A stretch of 64,000 bases of DNA from Limnohabitans sp. 2KL-51. GTDB taxonomy: Bacteria > Pseudomonadota > Gammaproteobacteria > Burkholderiales > Burkholderiaceae_C. The stretch is from NCBI RefSeq assembly GCF_003063645.1, contig NZ_NESJ01000020.1, forward strand, positions 1-64,000, given 5' to 3'. Position numbers and translations under genes: made by a program. The notes beneath the pieces were generated by a model, which did no database searches, was not told the DNA's origin, and saw only the letters and a program-made list of their open reading frames with translations. Each line of letters opens with the position of its first letter. Within the stretch, counting starts at the first letter, position 1. This document shows positions 1 through 8,155 of the stretch, piece by piece.

Positions 1-490
1 CTGCGCGACCGAAGACAAGGCATGTGGTAACCAACCCACGAATACCAGAATGATCTACCGTCGCCCAATCAGCCTCGTAGTCCCTGATCCACAGTCACTG
101 ACCGAGAAGACAAAAGAAACAGAGAGAACTTAAAAACAACCGACACCTATTGACAGGTCAATCCATACCAGGAGCCCACCCTGTGGGCGATGGGCGTGGC
201 ACACGCCCTGCAAACCATCGCCCACAGGGGTGGGCTCCCACAGCAACAAAAATAACCGCATGGCTCGCAAAATGAGGGGCTTTTAAAACTTCAAGGGGCC
301 GGATCAAAAACATCGGCATTCAGGGTCTGTCGATTCCAGTAGCTGCTTTGCGGGTGCGAGTTAACGGTGCACCGCGCAGTGCCATACTTCCCTGATGCCC
401 GTTTAGCCGCAGAAACCTGCGCCTGGCGGTGAGGCGTGCGAGGACAAAAAACCCGCGTGCCAGATACAAGGCTTCTGAGAGAAAACACCC
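1..490. other. Intergenic region upstream of the BenE gene
   Basis: I see no convincing gene in these 490 bases. They hold one REP-like palindrome pair (170-239) and a 12-bp palindrome TTGACAGGTCAA (150-161) whose left half could also be read as a -35 hexamer, though no good -10 follows at 17 bp. The short reading frames on either strand have no family resemblance and no start signals. The last 30 bases contain the purine-rich stretch GAGAGAAAA that probably serves as ribosome binding site for the transporter at 491. Confidence 0.5.
170..239. repeat. REP-like inverted pair, copy 1
   Basis: Two inverted half-elements face each other. The left half runs AGGAGCCCACC..GTGGGCGAT and the right half is its complement ATCGCCCAC..GGTGGGCTCC, separated by about 23 bases. 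Each half can also fold on itself (CCCAC/GTGGG). The same unit recurs at 3249, 24729, 36633 and 36804, always outside genes, which is the behaviour of bacterial REP/BIME elements. Confidence 0.8.
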
Positions 491-1660
491 ATGTTGAAAA
501 AATGGCTGAGTGATGTGTCACTGTCCACGGTCGTTGCCGGCTTTGTGGCTGTTCTGGTGGGGTTCACCAGTTCGGCGGTCATTGTTTTTGCGGCTGCACA
601 GGCCTTGGGTGCCAATGAAGCGCAAACCGCTTCCTGGATGTGGGCGCTGGGTTTGGGCATGGGCGGCACCAGCTTGGTGTTGAGCCTTTGGTACCGGCAA
701 CCGGTGTTGACGGCCTGGTCAACGCCCGGTGCGGCGGTGTTGGCGGTGACGCAGGGCGTGACCCTGCCGGAGGCGACGGGGGCCTTCATCGTGAGTGCTT
801 TGCTCATCATGGGCGTGGGCTACAGCGGCCTGTTTGAGCGGTGGATGGCACGCATTCCCCTGGCTTTGGCCAGTGCCTTGCTGGCGGGTGTTTTGGTCCG
901 CTTTGCTTTGGATGCGGTGGGGGCTGTCGGTCAGGCCCCGGTCTTGGTGCTCTGCATGGCGGGCGCGTACTTGTTGGGTCGTCGGTTCTTTCCCCGTTGG
1001 GCGGTGCCTTGTGTGCTGGCAGTCGGCATGGCGGTGGCGGCCTTGCAGGGCCAATTGAATGCGGCCCAGATAGCCTGGGCATGGGCCACGCCGGTATGGG
1101 TGTCTCCCGAGTGGCGTTGGGGCGCCATGGTCAGTGTGGCCTTGCCGCTTTTCATCGTGACCATGGCATCGCAAAATTTGCCCGGCGTGGCAGCGCAGCG
1201 CGGCGCGGGTTACAACACACCGATTTCGCCCGTGATCGGGGCCACCGGATGCGTGACCTTGCTGTTGGCTCCTTTTGGTGGGTATGCGCTCAATTTGGCT
1301 GCCATCACAGCGGCCATTTGCATGGGCCGGGAAGCGCATGCCGATCCCGCCCGCCGGTACACGGCCTCAGCTGCGGCCGGCATTTTTTACATTCTTTTGG
1401 GCTTGGCCGGTGCTTCCATTGTCAGTTTGTTGGCCGCCTTCCCCAAGGCACTGGTGTTGGCCGTTGCCGGTTTGGCCTTGGTCAGCACCATCGCGTCGAG
1501 TTTGTCTACAGCCATGAAAGACGAGGGCCACCGCGATGCGGCATTGCTGACTTTTCTGGTGACCCTATCGGGCCTGAGCATTGCGGGGGTGGGGGCTGCT
1601 TTTTGGGGCCTGCTGGTAGGGATCGTGGCGCTGTGGGCCTTGTCTGCGCGCAAAGCCTGA
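491..1660 (+). CDS. BenE-family benzoate/H+ symporter
   Basis: Inner-membrane transporter of the BenE family, which imports benzoate-type aromatic acids with protons. The 389-residue protein is almost entirely hydrophobic, with about 11-12 predicted membrane segments, and begins with the family-typical stretch LSTVVAGFVAVLVGFTSSA followed by a GLGMGG loop and WSTPGAAVLA near residue 80. Length equals the family norm. The ATG at 491 follows a purine-rich GAGAGAAAA. It stands alone, without benzoate catabolic genes nearby, so the substrate is uncertain. It converges on the FAD-linked dehydrogenase gene; the 32-bp gap shows no clear terminator hairpin. Confidence 0.85.
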   Translation: MLKKWLSDVSLSTVVAGFVAVLVGFTSSAVIVFAAAQALGANEAQTASWMWALGLGMGGTSLVLSLWYRQPVLTAWSTPGAAVLAVTQGVTLPEATGAFIVSALLIMGVGYSGLFERWMARIPLALASALLAGVLVRFALDAVGAVGQAPVLVLCMAGAYLLGRRFFPRWAVPCVLAVGMAVAALQGQLNAAQIAWAWATPVWVSPEWRWGAMVSVALPLFIVTMASQNLPGVAAQRGAGYNTPISPVIGATGCVTLLLAPFGGYALNLAAITAAICMGREAHADPARRYTASAAAGIFYILLGLAGASIVSLLAAFPKALVLAVAGLALVSTIASSLSTAMKDEGHRDAALLTFLVTLSGLSIAGVGAAFWGLLVGIVALWALSARKA

Positions 1661-1692
1661 AGCAGCCTTGTCTGCGCAAACCCCCATAGTCA

Positions 1693-3120
1693 TCACATCG
1701 AGAAAATCTTTCCCGGGTTCATGATGTTGTGCGGGTCCAGCGCCCGCTTGATGGTGCGCATCATGTCGACTGCGCCTTCGCCGGTTTCGGTGCGCAAAAA
1801 GTCCATCTTGTGCAGGCCAATGCCGTGCTCGCCGGTGCAGGTGCCACCCAAGCGCAGCGCCCTGTTGACCAGTTGCTGGTTCAGCGCTTCGGCGGCTTCG
1901 CACTCTTGCGGGTTGTTCGGGTCGATCAAATAGCCAAAGTGGAAATTGCCGTCACCCACATGGCCGACCAGGAAGTAGGGGATGCCGCTGGCATCGGTTT
2001 CGGTGATCGAGTCGAGCAGGCAATCGGCCAGGCGGCTGATGGGCACGCAGGTGTCGGTGCTGATGGCGCGACAGCCGGGGCGGCTTTGCACGGCTGCAAA
2101 GTAGGCGTTGTGGCGAGCCGTCCACAGGCGGGTGCGTTCTTCAGGGGTGGTCGCCCATTCAAACGCGTTGCCACCGAATTCGCTGGCAATTTCTTGCACG
2201 GTTTCGGCTTGCTCTTTCACGCCTGCGGGTGAGCCGTGAAACTCCATCAACAACATGGGTTCTTCGCGCAAGCCCAGCTTGGCGTAGGCATTGACCATGC
2301 GCACGCTGTTGTGGTCCAGCAATTCCACCCGTGCAATCGGCACGCCCAGTTGAATAATTTGGATTACGGTGCGCACCGCGGCTTCGATGCTGGGGAAGGA
2401 GCAAATCGCGGCCGAGATGGCTTCTGGCAAGGGGTACAGGCGTACGGTCACTTCGGTGATCACGCCCAGCGTGCCTTCGCTGCCCACCATCAGGCGGGTC
2501 AGGTCGTAGCCGGCGCTCGATTTTTTGGCGCGGGTGCCGGTGCGGATGACTTCGCCAGATGAGGTGACCACTTCCATGGCCAAAACGTTTTCGCGCATGG
2601 TGCCGTAACGCACGGCGTTGGTGCCGCTGGCGCGGGTGGCGCTCATACCGCCAATCGTGGCGTCCGCGCCCGGGTCGATCGGGAAGAACAGGCCGGTGGA
2701 TTTGATCTCTTCGTTGAGCTGCTTGCGCGTCACGCCCGGCTGCACTGTGACCGTCAGATCTTCGGCGTTGATGGCCAGGACTTTGTTCATGCGCATCAGG
2801 TCGATGCTGATGCCGCCTTGCACCGCCAGCAAATGGCCTTCGAGTGACGAACCCACGCCAAACGGGATGACCGGCACTTTGTATTCGGCGCACAGTTTGA
2901 CGGCATCAGATACATCTTGTGTGCTCTCGGCAAACACCACCGCAGCCGGTGGCGGCACATGTGTGAAGGCCGATTCGTCGCGACCATGCTGCTCGCGTAC
3001 CACCAAGGCTGTGGAGCAGTTGTTGCCAAAGCGGGCTTTCAGGGCCGCCAAAAAGACTTCGGGCACGGCGCGTTGCGCAACTTCGGGAGCCAGGTTAGCG
3101 GCGGCAATAGGGGCATTCAT
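1693..3120 (-). CDS. FAD-linked oxidase, D-lactate/glycolate dehydrogenase type
   Basis: Flavoprotein of the FAD-binding-4 / FAD-oxidase-C family (GlcD, Dld, LDHD), which oxidises D-2-hydroxyacids such as D-lactate and passes electrons to the respiratory chain. The FAD-binding core is visible: PFGVGSSLEGH, then GLFFPIDPGADATIGGM and RASGTNAVRYG, followed by GSEGTLGVIT. The C-terminal half has HVGDGNFHF and CTGEHGIGLHK, which bind substrate and metal in the family. I chose the ATG at 3120 (475 residues) over one nine codons upstream because GGAGA lies 6 bases before it. No iron-sulfur subunit (GlcF) is adjacent, which fits a single-chain D-lactate dehydrogenase better than the glycolate oxidase complex. 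Confidence 0.88.
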   Translation of the reverse strand: MNAPIAAANLAPEVAQRAVPEVFLAALKARFGNNCSTALVVREQHGRDESAFTHVPPPAAVVFAESTQDVSDAVKLCAEYKVPVIPFGVGSSLEGHLLAVQGGISIDLMRMNKVLAINAEDLTVTVQPGVTRKQLNEEIKSTGLFFPIDPGADATIGGMSATRASGTNAVRYGTMRENVLAMEVVTSSGEVIRTGTRAKKSSAGYDLTRLMVGSEGTLGVITEVTVRLYPLPEAISAAICSFPSIEAAVRTVIQIIQLGVPIARVELLDHNSVRMVNAYAKLGLREEPMLLMEFHGSPAGVKEQAETVQEIASEFGGNAFEWATTPEERTRLWTARHNAYFAAVQSRPGCRAISTDTCVPISRLADCLLDSITETDASGIPYFLVGHVGDGNFHFGYLIDPNNPQECEAAEALNQQLVNRALRLGGTCTGEHGIGLHKMDFLRTETGEGAVDMMRTIKRALDPHNIMNPGKIFSM

Positions 3121-3248
3121 AGGGTGTCTCCGGTGGTGGCGGGCCAAGTCCGCCAGACATGCGAAACGTCAGTTTACGCCGCAATCAGAGGCCTTGCTGT
3201 CCTTTGCCAGACAAGCTGCAGCCAGTTGGCCGACAATCAACCCTCTTT

Positions 3249-3273
3249 GTAGGAGCCCACCCCTGTGGGCGAT
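3249..3273. repeat. REP-like half element (single)
   Basis: A lone left half of the palindromic repeat (GTAGGAGCCCACC then CTGTGGGCGAT). It sits between two divergently transcribed genes, about 47 bases before the cobalamin adenosyltransferase start. No right-hand partner follows, unlike the other four loci. Confidence 0.75.
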
Positions 3274-3319
3274 TTTTCGACCCTGCACGCTTGAACGAAC
3301 ACCATAAGAGAGCAACACC

Positions 3320-3886
3320 ATGGGCAACCGACTCACACAAATCGCCACCCGCACCGGCGACAACGGCACCACCGGCCTGGGCAACAACCAGCGCGTGTCC
3401 AAAAACAGTTTGCGCGTGCACGCCATGGGCGAGGTGGACGAGCTGAACTCCAACATCGGTGTGTTGCTGTGCGAAGACATGCCTGCTGACGTGCGCGAAG
3501 TGCTGGTCGAGGTGCAGCACCAGCTGTTCAACCTGGGGGGAGAGTTGTCCATTCCCGGCTTTGAGTTGCTGAAAGATGAGGCCGTCGCGGCTCTGGACGA
3601 GGCCCTCGAAAAGTACAACGCCCAGCTGCCCAAGTTGGAAGAGTTCATCTTGCCTGCCGGCACACGGGGTGCATCGCAGGCCCATGTGTGCCGCACTGTG
3701 GCCCGTCGCGCCGAGCGGGCTTGCGTGGCCCTGGGCAACGAAGAAGCCTTGAACGACACGCCGCGCCAATACCTCAACCGTTTGTCCGATTTGATGTTTG
3801 TGTTGGCCCGCGTGCTCAACCGCATGAACGGCGGGGACGACGTGTATTGGAAAAGCGCACGCATGCAAAAAGACCCGGCAGTCTGA
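3320..3886 (+). CDS. Cob(I)alamin adenosyltransferase, PduO type
   Basis: Transfers the adenosyl group of ATP to cob(I)alamin, making coenzyme B12 for enzymes such as methylmalonyl-CoA mutase. The 188-residue protein has the PduO nucleotide-binding N-terminus (TRTGDNGTTGLG, residues 10-21), the VDELNSNIG helix, the RGASQAHVCRTVARRAER segment near residue 120 and the C-terminal RLSDLMFVLARVLNR helix. Length is typical for single-domain PduO enzymes. A weak AAGAGAG precedes the ATG. It lies 60 bp upstream of acetoacetyl-CoA synthetase on the same strand and the two may be cotranscribed. No cobalamin synthesis gene is in view, so a salvage or cofactor-finishing role is likely. Confidence 0.93.
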   Translation: MGNRLTQIATRTGDNGTTGLGNNQRVSKNSLRVHAMGEVDELNSNIGVLLCEDMPADVREVLVEVQHQLFNLGGELSIPGFELLKDEAVAALDEALEKYNAQLPKLEEFILPAGTRGASQAHVCRTVARRAERACVALGNEEALNDTPRQYLNRLSDLMFVLARVLNRMNGGDDVYWKSARMQKDPAV

Positions 3887-3945
3887 AGGTTCTGGGGCTG
3901 TCACCTAGGTGCACATTTCAGGGTTGATGCGCGTGACAGCGGGGC

Positions 3946-6066
3946 ATGGCCGCTGATACGCTGCAACGCATGAACACCGCGACACGACCCTCCGCATCTG
4001 CCCCCTATCTGCCCCAGATCAGGCTGTACCAAAACTGGCTCCGCGATGAGCGCGGGTTGAGTTTTGCCACTTACAACGATCTCTGGCGTTGGTCGGTGAC
4101 CGAGCTGGACGCCTTTTGGCAAAGCATCTGGGATTACTTTGATTTTCAGTCCCCTACGCCTCACACGGCGGTGCTGACGAGCAACATCATGCCGGGGGCC
4201 AAGTGGTTCCCCGGGGCCCAGACCAATTACGCGCACCAGGTGTTTCGGCATGTACAGCCTGCGCATGAGGCGGGTTTTTTGGCGGTCATCAGCCACAACG
4301 AAAAAGGCCTGCGCCGCGAAATGACCTGGCCCGAGCTGCGCCGCCAGGTGGCCGCCATGGCCTTGCACCTGCAGGCCCAAGGCGTGCAGCCGGGGGACCG
4401 GGTGGCGGCGTATCTGCCCAACATCCCCGAGGCCATGGTGGCGTTTTTGGCCACTGTCAGCGTGGGTGGTGTGTGGAGCATTTGCGCGCCCGACATGGGC
4501 ACCCACGCCGTGCTTGACCGCTTCAAGCAGATCGAGCCCAAGGTGTTGATTGCGGTGGACGGCGTGAGCTACGGCGGGCGCGACTTTGACCGCATGGGCG
4601 TGGTGCAAGAGCTGCGCGACGCGCTGCCCAGCGTGCGACACGTCATCGTGCACGACAACCTGGGCACACTCGACCTAGCCCAATGCGACGTGGGTGCCAG
4701 CGTGCAAATGTCGGCCATCACCGCGCGAGACGATGCCGCCGTGCAGGCCTTTGAGCCAATGTGGCTGCCGTTCGATCACCCGCTGTGGATTGTTTATTCG
4801 AGCGGCACCACCGGCCTGCCCAAACCCATCGTGCATGGCCACGGCGGCACCGTGATCGTGGCGCTGGCCAACAAGATTTTGCACAACGACATTGGCTGCA
4901 GCTACCACCCCAACAGCTGGGGCGAGCGTTTTCATTGGTACAGCTCTACCGGTTGGGTCATGTGGAACGCACAGGTGGCGGGCTTGCTGAATGGCGTGAC
5001 CTGTGTGATTTATGACGGCAACCCTGGCGGCAGCAAAGACAACCCGGACTGGGGCATTTTGTGGCGCTTGGCGGCGCAAGAGAAGGTGAGCTTCTTCGGC
5101 GCGGGTGCGGCCTTTTTTGCCAACTGCCAAAAGGCGGGCGTGGACATCGTGCGTTGCGGCGATTTGTCTGCGGTGCGCGCCCTGGGCACCACCGGATCGC
5201 CCTTGTCGCCCGAAACCCAAAGCTGGGGCACGGCGCAATTTCAGGCCATCGGCACCGACATTTGGTGGTGCAACATTTCGGGCGGCACCGACTTTGCGGG
5301 GGCCTTTTTGGGCGGCCACCGCGAGCTGCCGCAGGAACCTGGCGTGATGCAGTGCCGCGAACTGGGTTGCGCGGTCGAGGCCTGGAACGAAGCGGGCGAG
5401 CCCGTTTTGGGCGAGGTCGGCGAGCTGATTTGCGCGCAGCCCATCCCGTCCATGCCGCTGTACTTCTGGAACGACAAGGACAACGCCCGCTACCTGGCCA
5501 GCTATTTTGAGATGTACCCCGCAGGCCACGGCCGCCAACCCGGCGGCGGCAACGGCCCGGCCAGCATGGGCGGCGTCTGGCGGCATGGCGACTGGCTGCG
5601 CATTGGCGATACCCAAGGCGTGGGCGAAGGCTGCGTGATCTTTGGCCGCAGCGACGCCACCATCAACCGCTACGGCCTGCGCATGGGCACCAGCGAGTTG
5701 TACAGCGCGGTGGAAGCCCTGCCCGAAGTCATCGACTCGATGGTGGTGGATTTGGAATACCTGGGCAAAGAAAGCTACATGCCGCTGTTTGTGGTGCTGC
5801 GCCCGGGAACGGCGTTTGACGATGCGATCAAAGCCAAGCTCAACAACGCCATCAAGGTGGCGCTCAGTCCCCGTTTCATTCCGAATGAAATTTTTCAGGT
5901 CGCCGAGATCCCGCGCACCCTGTCGGGCAAGAAGCAGGAGCTGCCGATCAAGAAACTCATGCTGGGTCAGCCGCTGGAAAAGGTCGTCAACCGGGACGCT
6001 ATGGCCAACCCGGGTTGTTTGGATTGGTATGTGGAGCTGGCCAAAACGCATTTAGCCAAGGCCTGA
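3946..6066 (+). CDS. Acetoacetyl-CoA synthetase (acetoacetate-CoA ligase)
   Basis: Activates acetoacetate to acetoacetyl-CoA with ATP, linking ketone-body or polyhydroxybutyrate breakdown to central metabolism. The protein is a full-length ANL-superfamily enzyme of 706 residues. It has the ACAS N-terminal cap (FWQSIWDYFDF), the AMP-binding P-loop YSSGTTGLPKPIVHG, the WNAQVAGLLNGVTCVIYDG region typical of the acetoacetate branch, and a C-terminal core ending PRTLSGKKQELPIKKL with the acylation-site lysine. An alternative ATG eight codons downstream (3970, 698 residues) is equally plausible because neither start has a clear Shine-Dalgarno. No thiolase is adjacent. Confidence 0.9.
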   Translation: MAADTLQRMNTATRPSASAPYLPQIRLYQNWLRDERGLSFATYNDLWRWSVTELDAFWQSIWDYFDFQSPTPHTAVLTSNIMPGAKWFPGAQTNYAHQVFRHVQPAHEAGFLAVISHNEKGLRREMTWPELRRQVAAMALHLQAQGVQPGDRVAAYLPNIPEAMVAFLATVSVGGVWSICAPDMGTHAVLDRFKQIEPKVLIAVDGVSYGGRDFDRMGVVQELRDALPSVRHVIVHDNLGTLDLAQCDVGASVQMSAITARDDAAVQAFEPMWLPFDHPLWIVYSSGTTGLPKPIVHGHGGTVIVALANKILHNDIGCSYHPNSWGERFHWYSSTGWVMWNAQVAGLLNGVTCVIYDGNPGGSKDNPDWGILWRLAAQEKVSFFGAGAAFFANCQKAGVDIVRCGDLSAVRALGTTGSPLSPETQSWGTAQFQAIGTDIWWCNISGGTDFAGAFLGGHRELPQEPGVMQCRELGCAVEAWNEAGEPVLGEVGELICAQPIPSMPLYFWNDKDNARYLASYFEMYPAGHGRQPGGGNGPASMGGVWRHGDWLRIGDTQGVGEGCVIFGRSDATINRYGLRMGTSELYSAVEALPEVIDSMVVDLEYLGKESYMPLFVVLRPGTAFDDAIKAKLNNAIKVALSPRFIPNEIFQVAEIPRTLSGKKQELPIKKLMLGQPLEKVVNRDAMANPGCLDWYVELAKTHLAKA

Positions 6067-6210
6067 TCTGCCCGCCCGACCCGAGGGCAGAAAACCCTCC
6101 GGGCTCTTGGTGCTTTGCGTCTCTTTTTAAACCGGGTGGATCTGCAGGACCAGAATCGCCCAACCCGCCAGCACATAAAGCGCTATCTTCCCCAGGCCCC
6201 GAGCAGGCTC

Positions 6211-6229
6211 CATTGCATCTTTTGCAATG
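6211..6229. promoter_or_regulatory. Inverted repeat upstream of RHH/PIN operon, candidate operator
   Basis: CATTGCA and TGCAATG form perfect 7-bp arms around a 5-base loop, 57 bases before the antitoxin start. Ribbon-helix-helix antitoxins usually repress their own operon by binding such short palindromes, so autoregulation is a reasonable inference. No consensus promoter could be fixed with confidence nearby. Confidence 0.45.
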
Positions 6230-6285
6230 CTGTATTACAGTGTCTTACAGGGTGGGCGATAACTTTGTCCCCAGAAAGGAACGAC

Positions 6286-6513
6286 ATGAGTTCATTGACT
6301 GTACGCTTAACCGATCGGGAAGAGCGCGATTTGCAGCTGGCCTGCGAGCAGACCGGTAAAACCAAAAGTGAGGTCGTGCGTGACTTGCTGGCAGAGTCCT
6401 TACGTGGCTATCGTCTCCGCCAGGCCTTGCAGAAAGCACACACAGAACTGGGCGGCGCAGCCCGCCAGGCAGGTTGGCTAACCGAGGAAGACATCCTGCA
6501 GGATAAGTCGTGA
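6286..6513 (+). CDS. Ribbon-helix-helix antitoxin of a PIN toxin
   Basis: Small DNA-binding protein of 75 residues. It starts MSSLTVRLTDREERDLQLA, the beta-strand and first helix of a CopG/Arc-like ribbon-helix-helix fold, followed by TGKTKSEVVRDLLAES as the second helix. The C-terminus (residues 45-75) is the expected toxin-binding tail. I chose the ATG at 6286 because AAAGGA lies 5 bases upstream; a longer in-frame start adds 57 residues with no fold. The stop codon overlaps the GTG start of the PIN gene by four bases, showing translational coupling. Role: neutralise the PIN nuclease and repress the operon. Confidence 0.82.
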   Translation: MSSLTVRLTDREERDLQLACEQTGKTKSEVVRDLLAESLRGYRLRQALQKAHTELGGAARQAGWLTEEDILQDKS

Positions 6514-6908
6514 AGGTTTTTCTTGACACCAATGTTTGGCTGTCGGCCACAGTGTTTGCGGGCCTGTGCGAAGCGATCTTGACCGAATGCCATCAGCGCG
6601 ACTGGCTGTTGACCACCCAGCTGGTGCAGGTCGAAGCGCATGAGGTGCTGGAGAGAAAATTTCCACAATTGCCACAATCTCGGGCGTTGTTTGATGACAT
6701 TTGGGCAGAGGCCAAGTGCGTGCCAGATGTGGGCGAACCTGCCGATGACAACGATGTCCGGTTGGTCAGAGCAGCCAGCCTAGCAGGGGCCGGGGTATTC
6801 GTCACGGGTGATAAACGCGTGCTTACTTGGGGCCGCGAAAGCGACATGCAAATCCTGAGCCCCCGAGATGCATGGGTGCTGCTGTTTACAGCCAGGGTCA
6901 GCGGTTAG
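6510..6908 (+). CDS. PIN-domain toxin (VapC-like ribonuclease)
   Basis: Predicted Mg-dependent ribonuclease toxin of a type II system, belonging to the subfamily annotated as putative toxin component, PIN family. Of its 132 residues, Asp6 lies in the opening MKVFLDTNVW, an acidic pair lies in VEAHEVLERK, and further acidic residues lie in ADDNDVRLVRAA and TGDKRVL. Together they give the usual acidic quartet. It starts with GTG overlapping the antitoxin stop (GTGA). Length is at the norm for the family. The pair is compact and isolated between metabolic genes, as mobile addiction modules often are. Confidence 0.85.
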   Translation: MKVFLDTNVWLSATVFAGLCEAILTECHQRDWLLTTQLVQVEAHEVLERKFPQLPQSRALFDDIWAEAKCVPDVGEPADDNDVRLVRAASLAGAGVFVTGDKRVLTWGRESDMQILSPRDAWVLLFTARVSG

Positions 6909-6928
6909 CGCTTTGTTGCCTTGAATGC

Positions 6929-6963
6929 AAAACGGCGTGCCGCTCTCGCGCGCACGCCGTTTT
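6929..6963. terminator. Bidirectional intrinsic terminator between PIN toxin and dapD
   Basis: A 12-bp perfect stem, AAAACGGCGTGC pairing with GCACGCCGTTTT, encloses an 11-base loop. Because the arms begin and end in A/T runs, the hairpin is followed by T residues on either strand. It lies between two convergent genes (ends at 6908 and 6986), which is where a bidirectional terminator is expected. Confidence 0.85.
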
Positions 6964-6985
6964 CTTTAAGGAGGAGCTAAAAAAA

Positions 6986-7963
6986 TCAGTTCTTGTGCAA
7001 CTCAGCGTTCAATTCGCCCCAGCTCTTGTTGCGCGGAATGGCGTGCAAGGCGCCCGACTGCGAATCGCGGCGGAACAGGATGCCGTTTTTGCCGGAAAGC
7101 TCCTTGGCTTTCATGATCGAGCCATCGGGCATTTGCACGCGGCTTCCGCCGGTGATGTAGCAACCGGCTTCCACAATGCAGTCGTCGCCCAGCGAGATGC
7201 CGATGCCGGCGTTGGCGCCCAGCAGGCAACGCTTGCCGACCTTGATGACTTCTTTGCCACCACCCGACAGCGTGCCCATGATGGACGCGCTGCCGCCGAT
7301 GTCGCTGGCGTCGTCCACCACCACACCCGCGCTGATGCGGCCTTCGACCATGCTGGCGCCCAGGGTGCCGGCGTTGAAGTTGCAAAAACCTTCGTGCATG
7401 ACGGTGGTGCCGCTGGCCAGGTGCGCGCCCAGGCGCACGCGGTCGGCGTTGGCAATGCGTACGCCCGACGGGATCACGTAATCGGTCATTTGCGGGAACT
7501 TGTCCAGGCCTTTGATTTCGAGCACGCGGCCGGTGCCACGGGCTTTCAGACGGGCAGCGGGCACATCGGCCAGCGCGCAGGGGCCAAAGTTGGTCCAGGC
7601 CACGTTGGGCAGCAGGCCAAAGATGCCGGTTACGTTGGCGCCGTGCGGCAACACCAGGCGGTGGCTCAGCAGGTGCAGGCGCAGGTAAGCGTCGTGCGTG
7701 TCGGCGGGCGCGTCGGCCAGGCTTTTGATCTCGGTGCGCACAGCCACCACGGTGGCGTTGCGCACGCTGCAGGCGACCAAGGCTTGCGCCACGTCTGCGC
7801 CCAAAGCGGCGACGGCTTCGGCTTGAGTCAGGCGGGTGCTGCCGCTGGCGGTCACGTCGGCAGCCAGTTCGGGGGCCGGGAACCAGGTGTCCAGCACGGT
7901 GCCGTCAGCGGCGATGGTGGCCAGGCCCGTGGCGCGTGCGCCGGTGGTTTGGAGTGTGCTCAT
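6986..7963 (-). CDS. Tetrahydrodipicolinate N-succinyltransferase, long type
   Basis: Succinylates tetrahydrodipicolinate in the lysine/meso-diaminopimelate pathway. The 325-residue protein has an N-terminal domain (about 1-170) and a left-handed beta-helix of hexapeptide repeats. Conserved segments include MHEGFCNFNAGTLG, SMVEGRIS, ASIMGTLSGGGK and GANAGIGISLGDDC. These match the long DapD form known from actinobacteria and pseudomonads rather than the 275-residue Escherichia form usual in Burkholderiales. The RBS is weak (CGGAA). A minus-strand promoter and a hairpin followed by six T sit just upstream. No other lysine gene is adjacent. Confidence 0.88.
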   Translation of the reverse strand: MSTLQTTGARATGLATIAADGTVLDTWFPAPELAADVTASGSTRLTQAEAVAALGADVAQALVACSVRNATVVAVRTEIKSLADAPADTHDAYLRLHLLSHRLVLPHGANVTGIFGLLPNVAWTNFGPCALADVPAARLKARGTGRVLEIKGLDKFPQMTDYVIPSGVRIANADRVRLGAHLASGTTVMHEGFCNFNAGTLGASMVEGRISAGVVVDDASDIGGSASIMGTLSGGGKEVIKVGKRCLLGANAGIGISLGDDCIVEAGCYITGGSRVQMPDGSIMKAKELSGKNGILFRRDSQSGALHAIPRNKSWGELNAELHKN

Positions 7964-7975
7964 GTTTTGGTTCCG

Positions 7976-8003
7976 AAAAAATGGCCCACCAAGTGTGTGG
8001 GCC
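7976..8003 (-). terminator. Hairpin plus T-run in the dapD leader, possible attenuator
   Basis: On the minus strand GGCCCAC and GTGGGCC form a 7-bp stem with a 7-base loop, followed at once by A then six T. This has the form of an intrinsic terminator and ends 12 bases before the dapD start codon. No gene lies upstream on this strand, so it is either an attenuator of dapD or the end of an unseen short transcript. Confidence 0.5.
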
Positions 8004-8021
8004 GTTGCGTCAAGGGTTGCC

Positions 8022-8050
8022 AGATTATCGCGGAAGGCGGCGTGTCACAA
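8022..8050 (-). promoter_or_regulatory. Candidate sigma-70 promoter for dapD
   Basis: On the minus strand TTGTGA (8050-8045) and TAATCT (8027-8022) are separated by exactly 17 bases, giving a reasonable sigma-70 match with transcription predicted to begin near 8015. That would give a leader of about 50 bases which contains the hairpin described at 7976-8003. Confidence 0.4.
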
Positions 8051-8155
8051 ATTATTCATGGGTCTTACATAGACTGGACAATTTTGTAACCTTCACGATT
8101 TTCGGCGCTGGTGCTGGTATTCACCACCACGCACAACGCAGACGCTTCCAAAACC

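Noticed and set aside
150..161. TTGACAGGTCAA as promoter or operator
   Set aside because: The -35 match has no -10 at suitable spacing, it is 330 bases from the nearest start codon and a single 12-bp palindrome is expected by chance in a window this size.
3901..3945. CCTAGGTGCAC region before acetoacetyl-CoA synthetase as operator
   Set aside because: Only a short imperfect symmetry; no second copy and no regulator nearby.
4675..6051. A 458-codon minus-strand frame opposite acetoacetyl-CoA synthetase
   Set aside because: Codon-bias artefact; the plus-strand protein is a full-length known enzyme.
7964..8110. Lysine riboswitch upstream of dapD
   Set aside because: Only about 50 bases of leader are predicted, far shorter than a lysine riboswitch, and the five-helix junction cannot be drawn.
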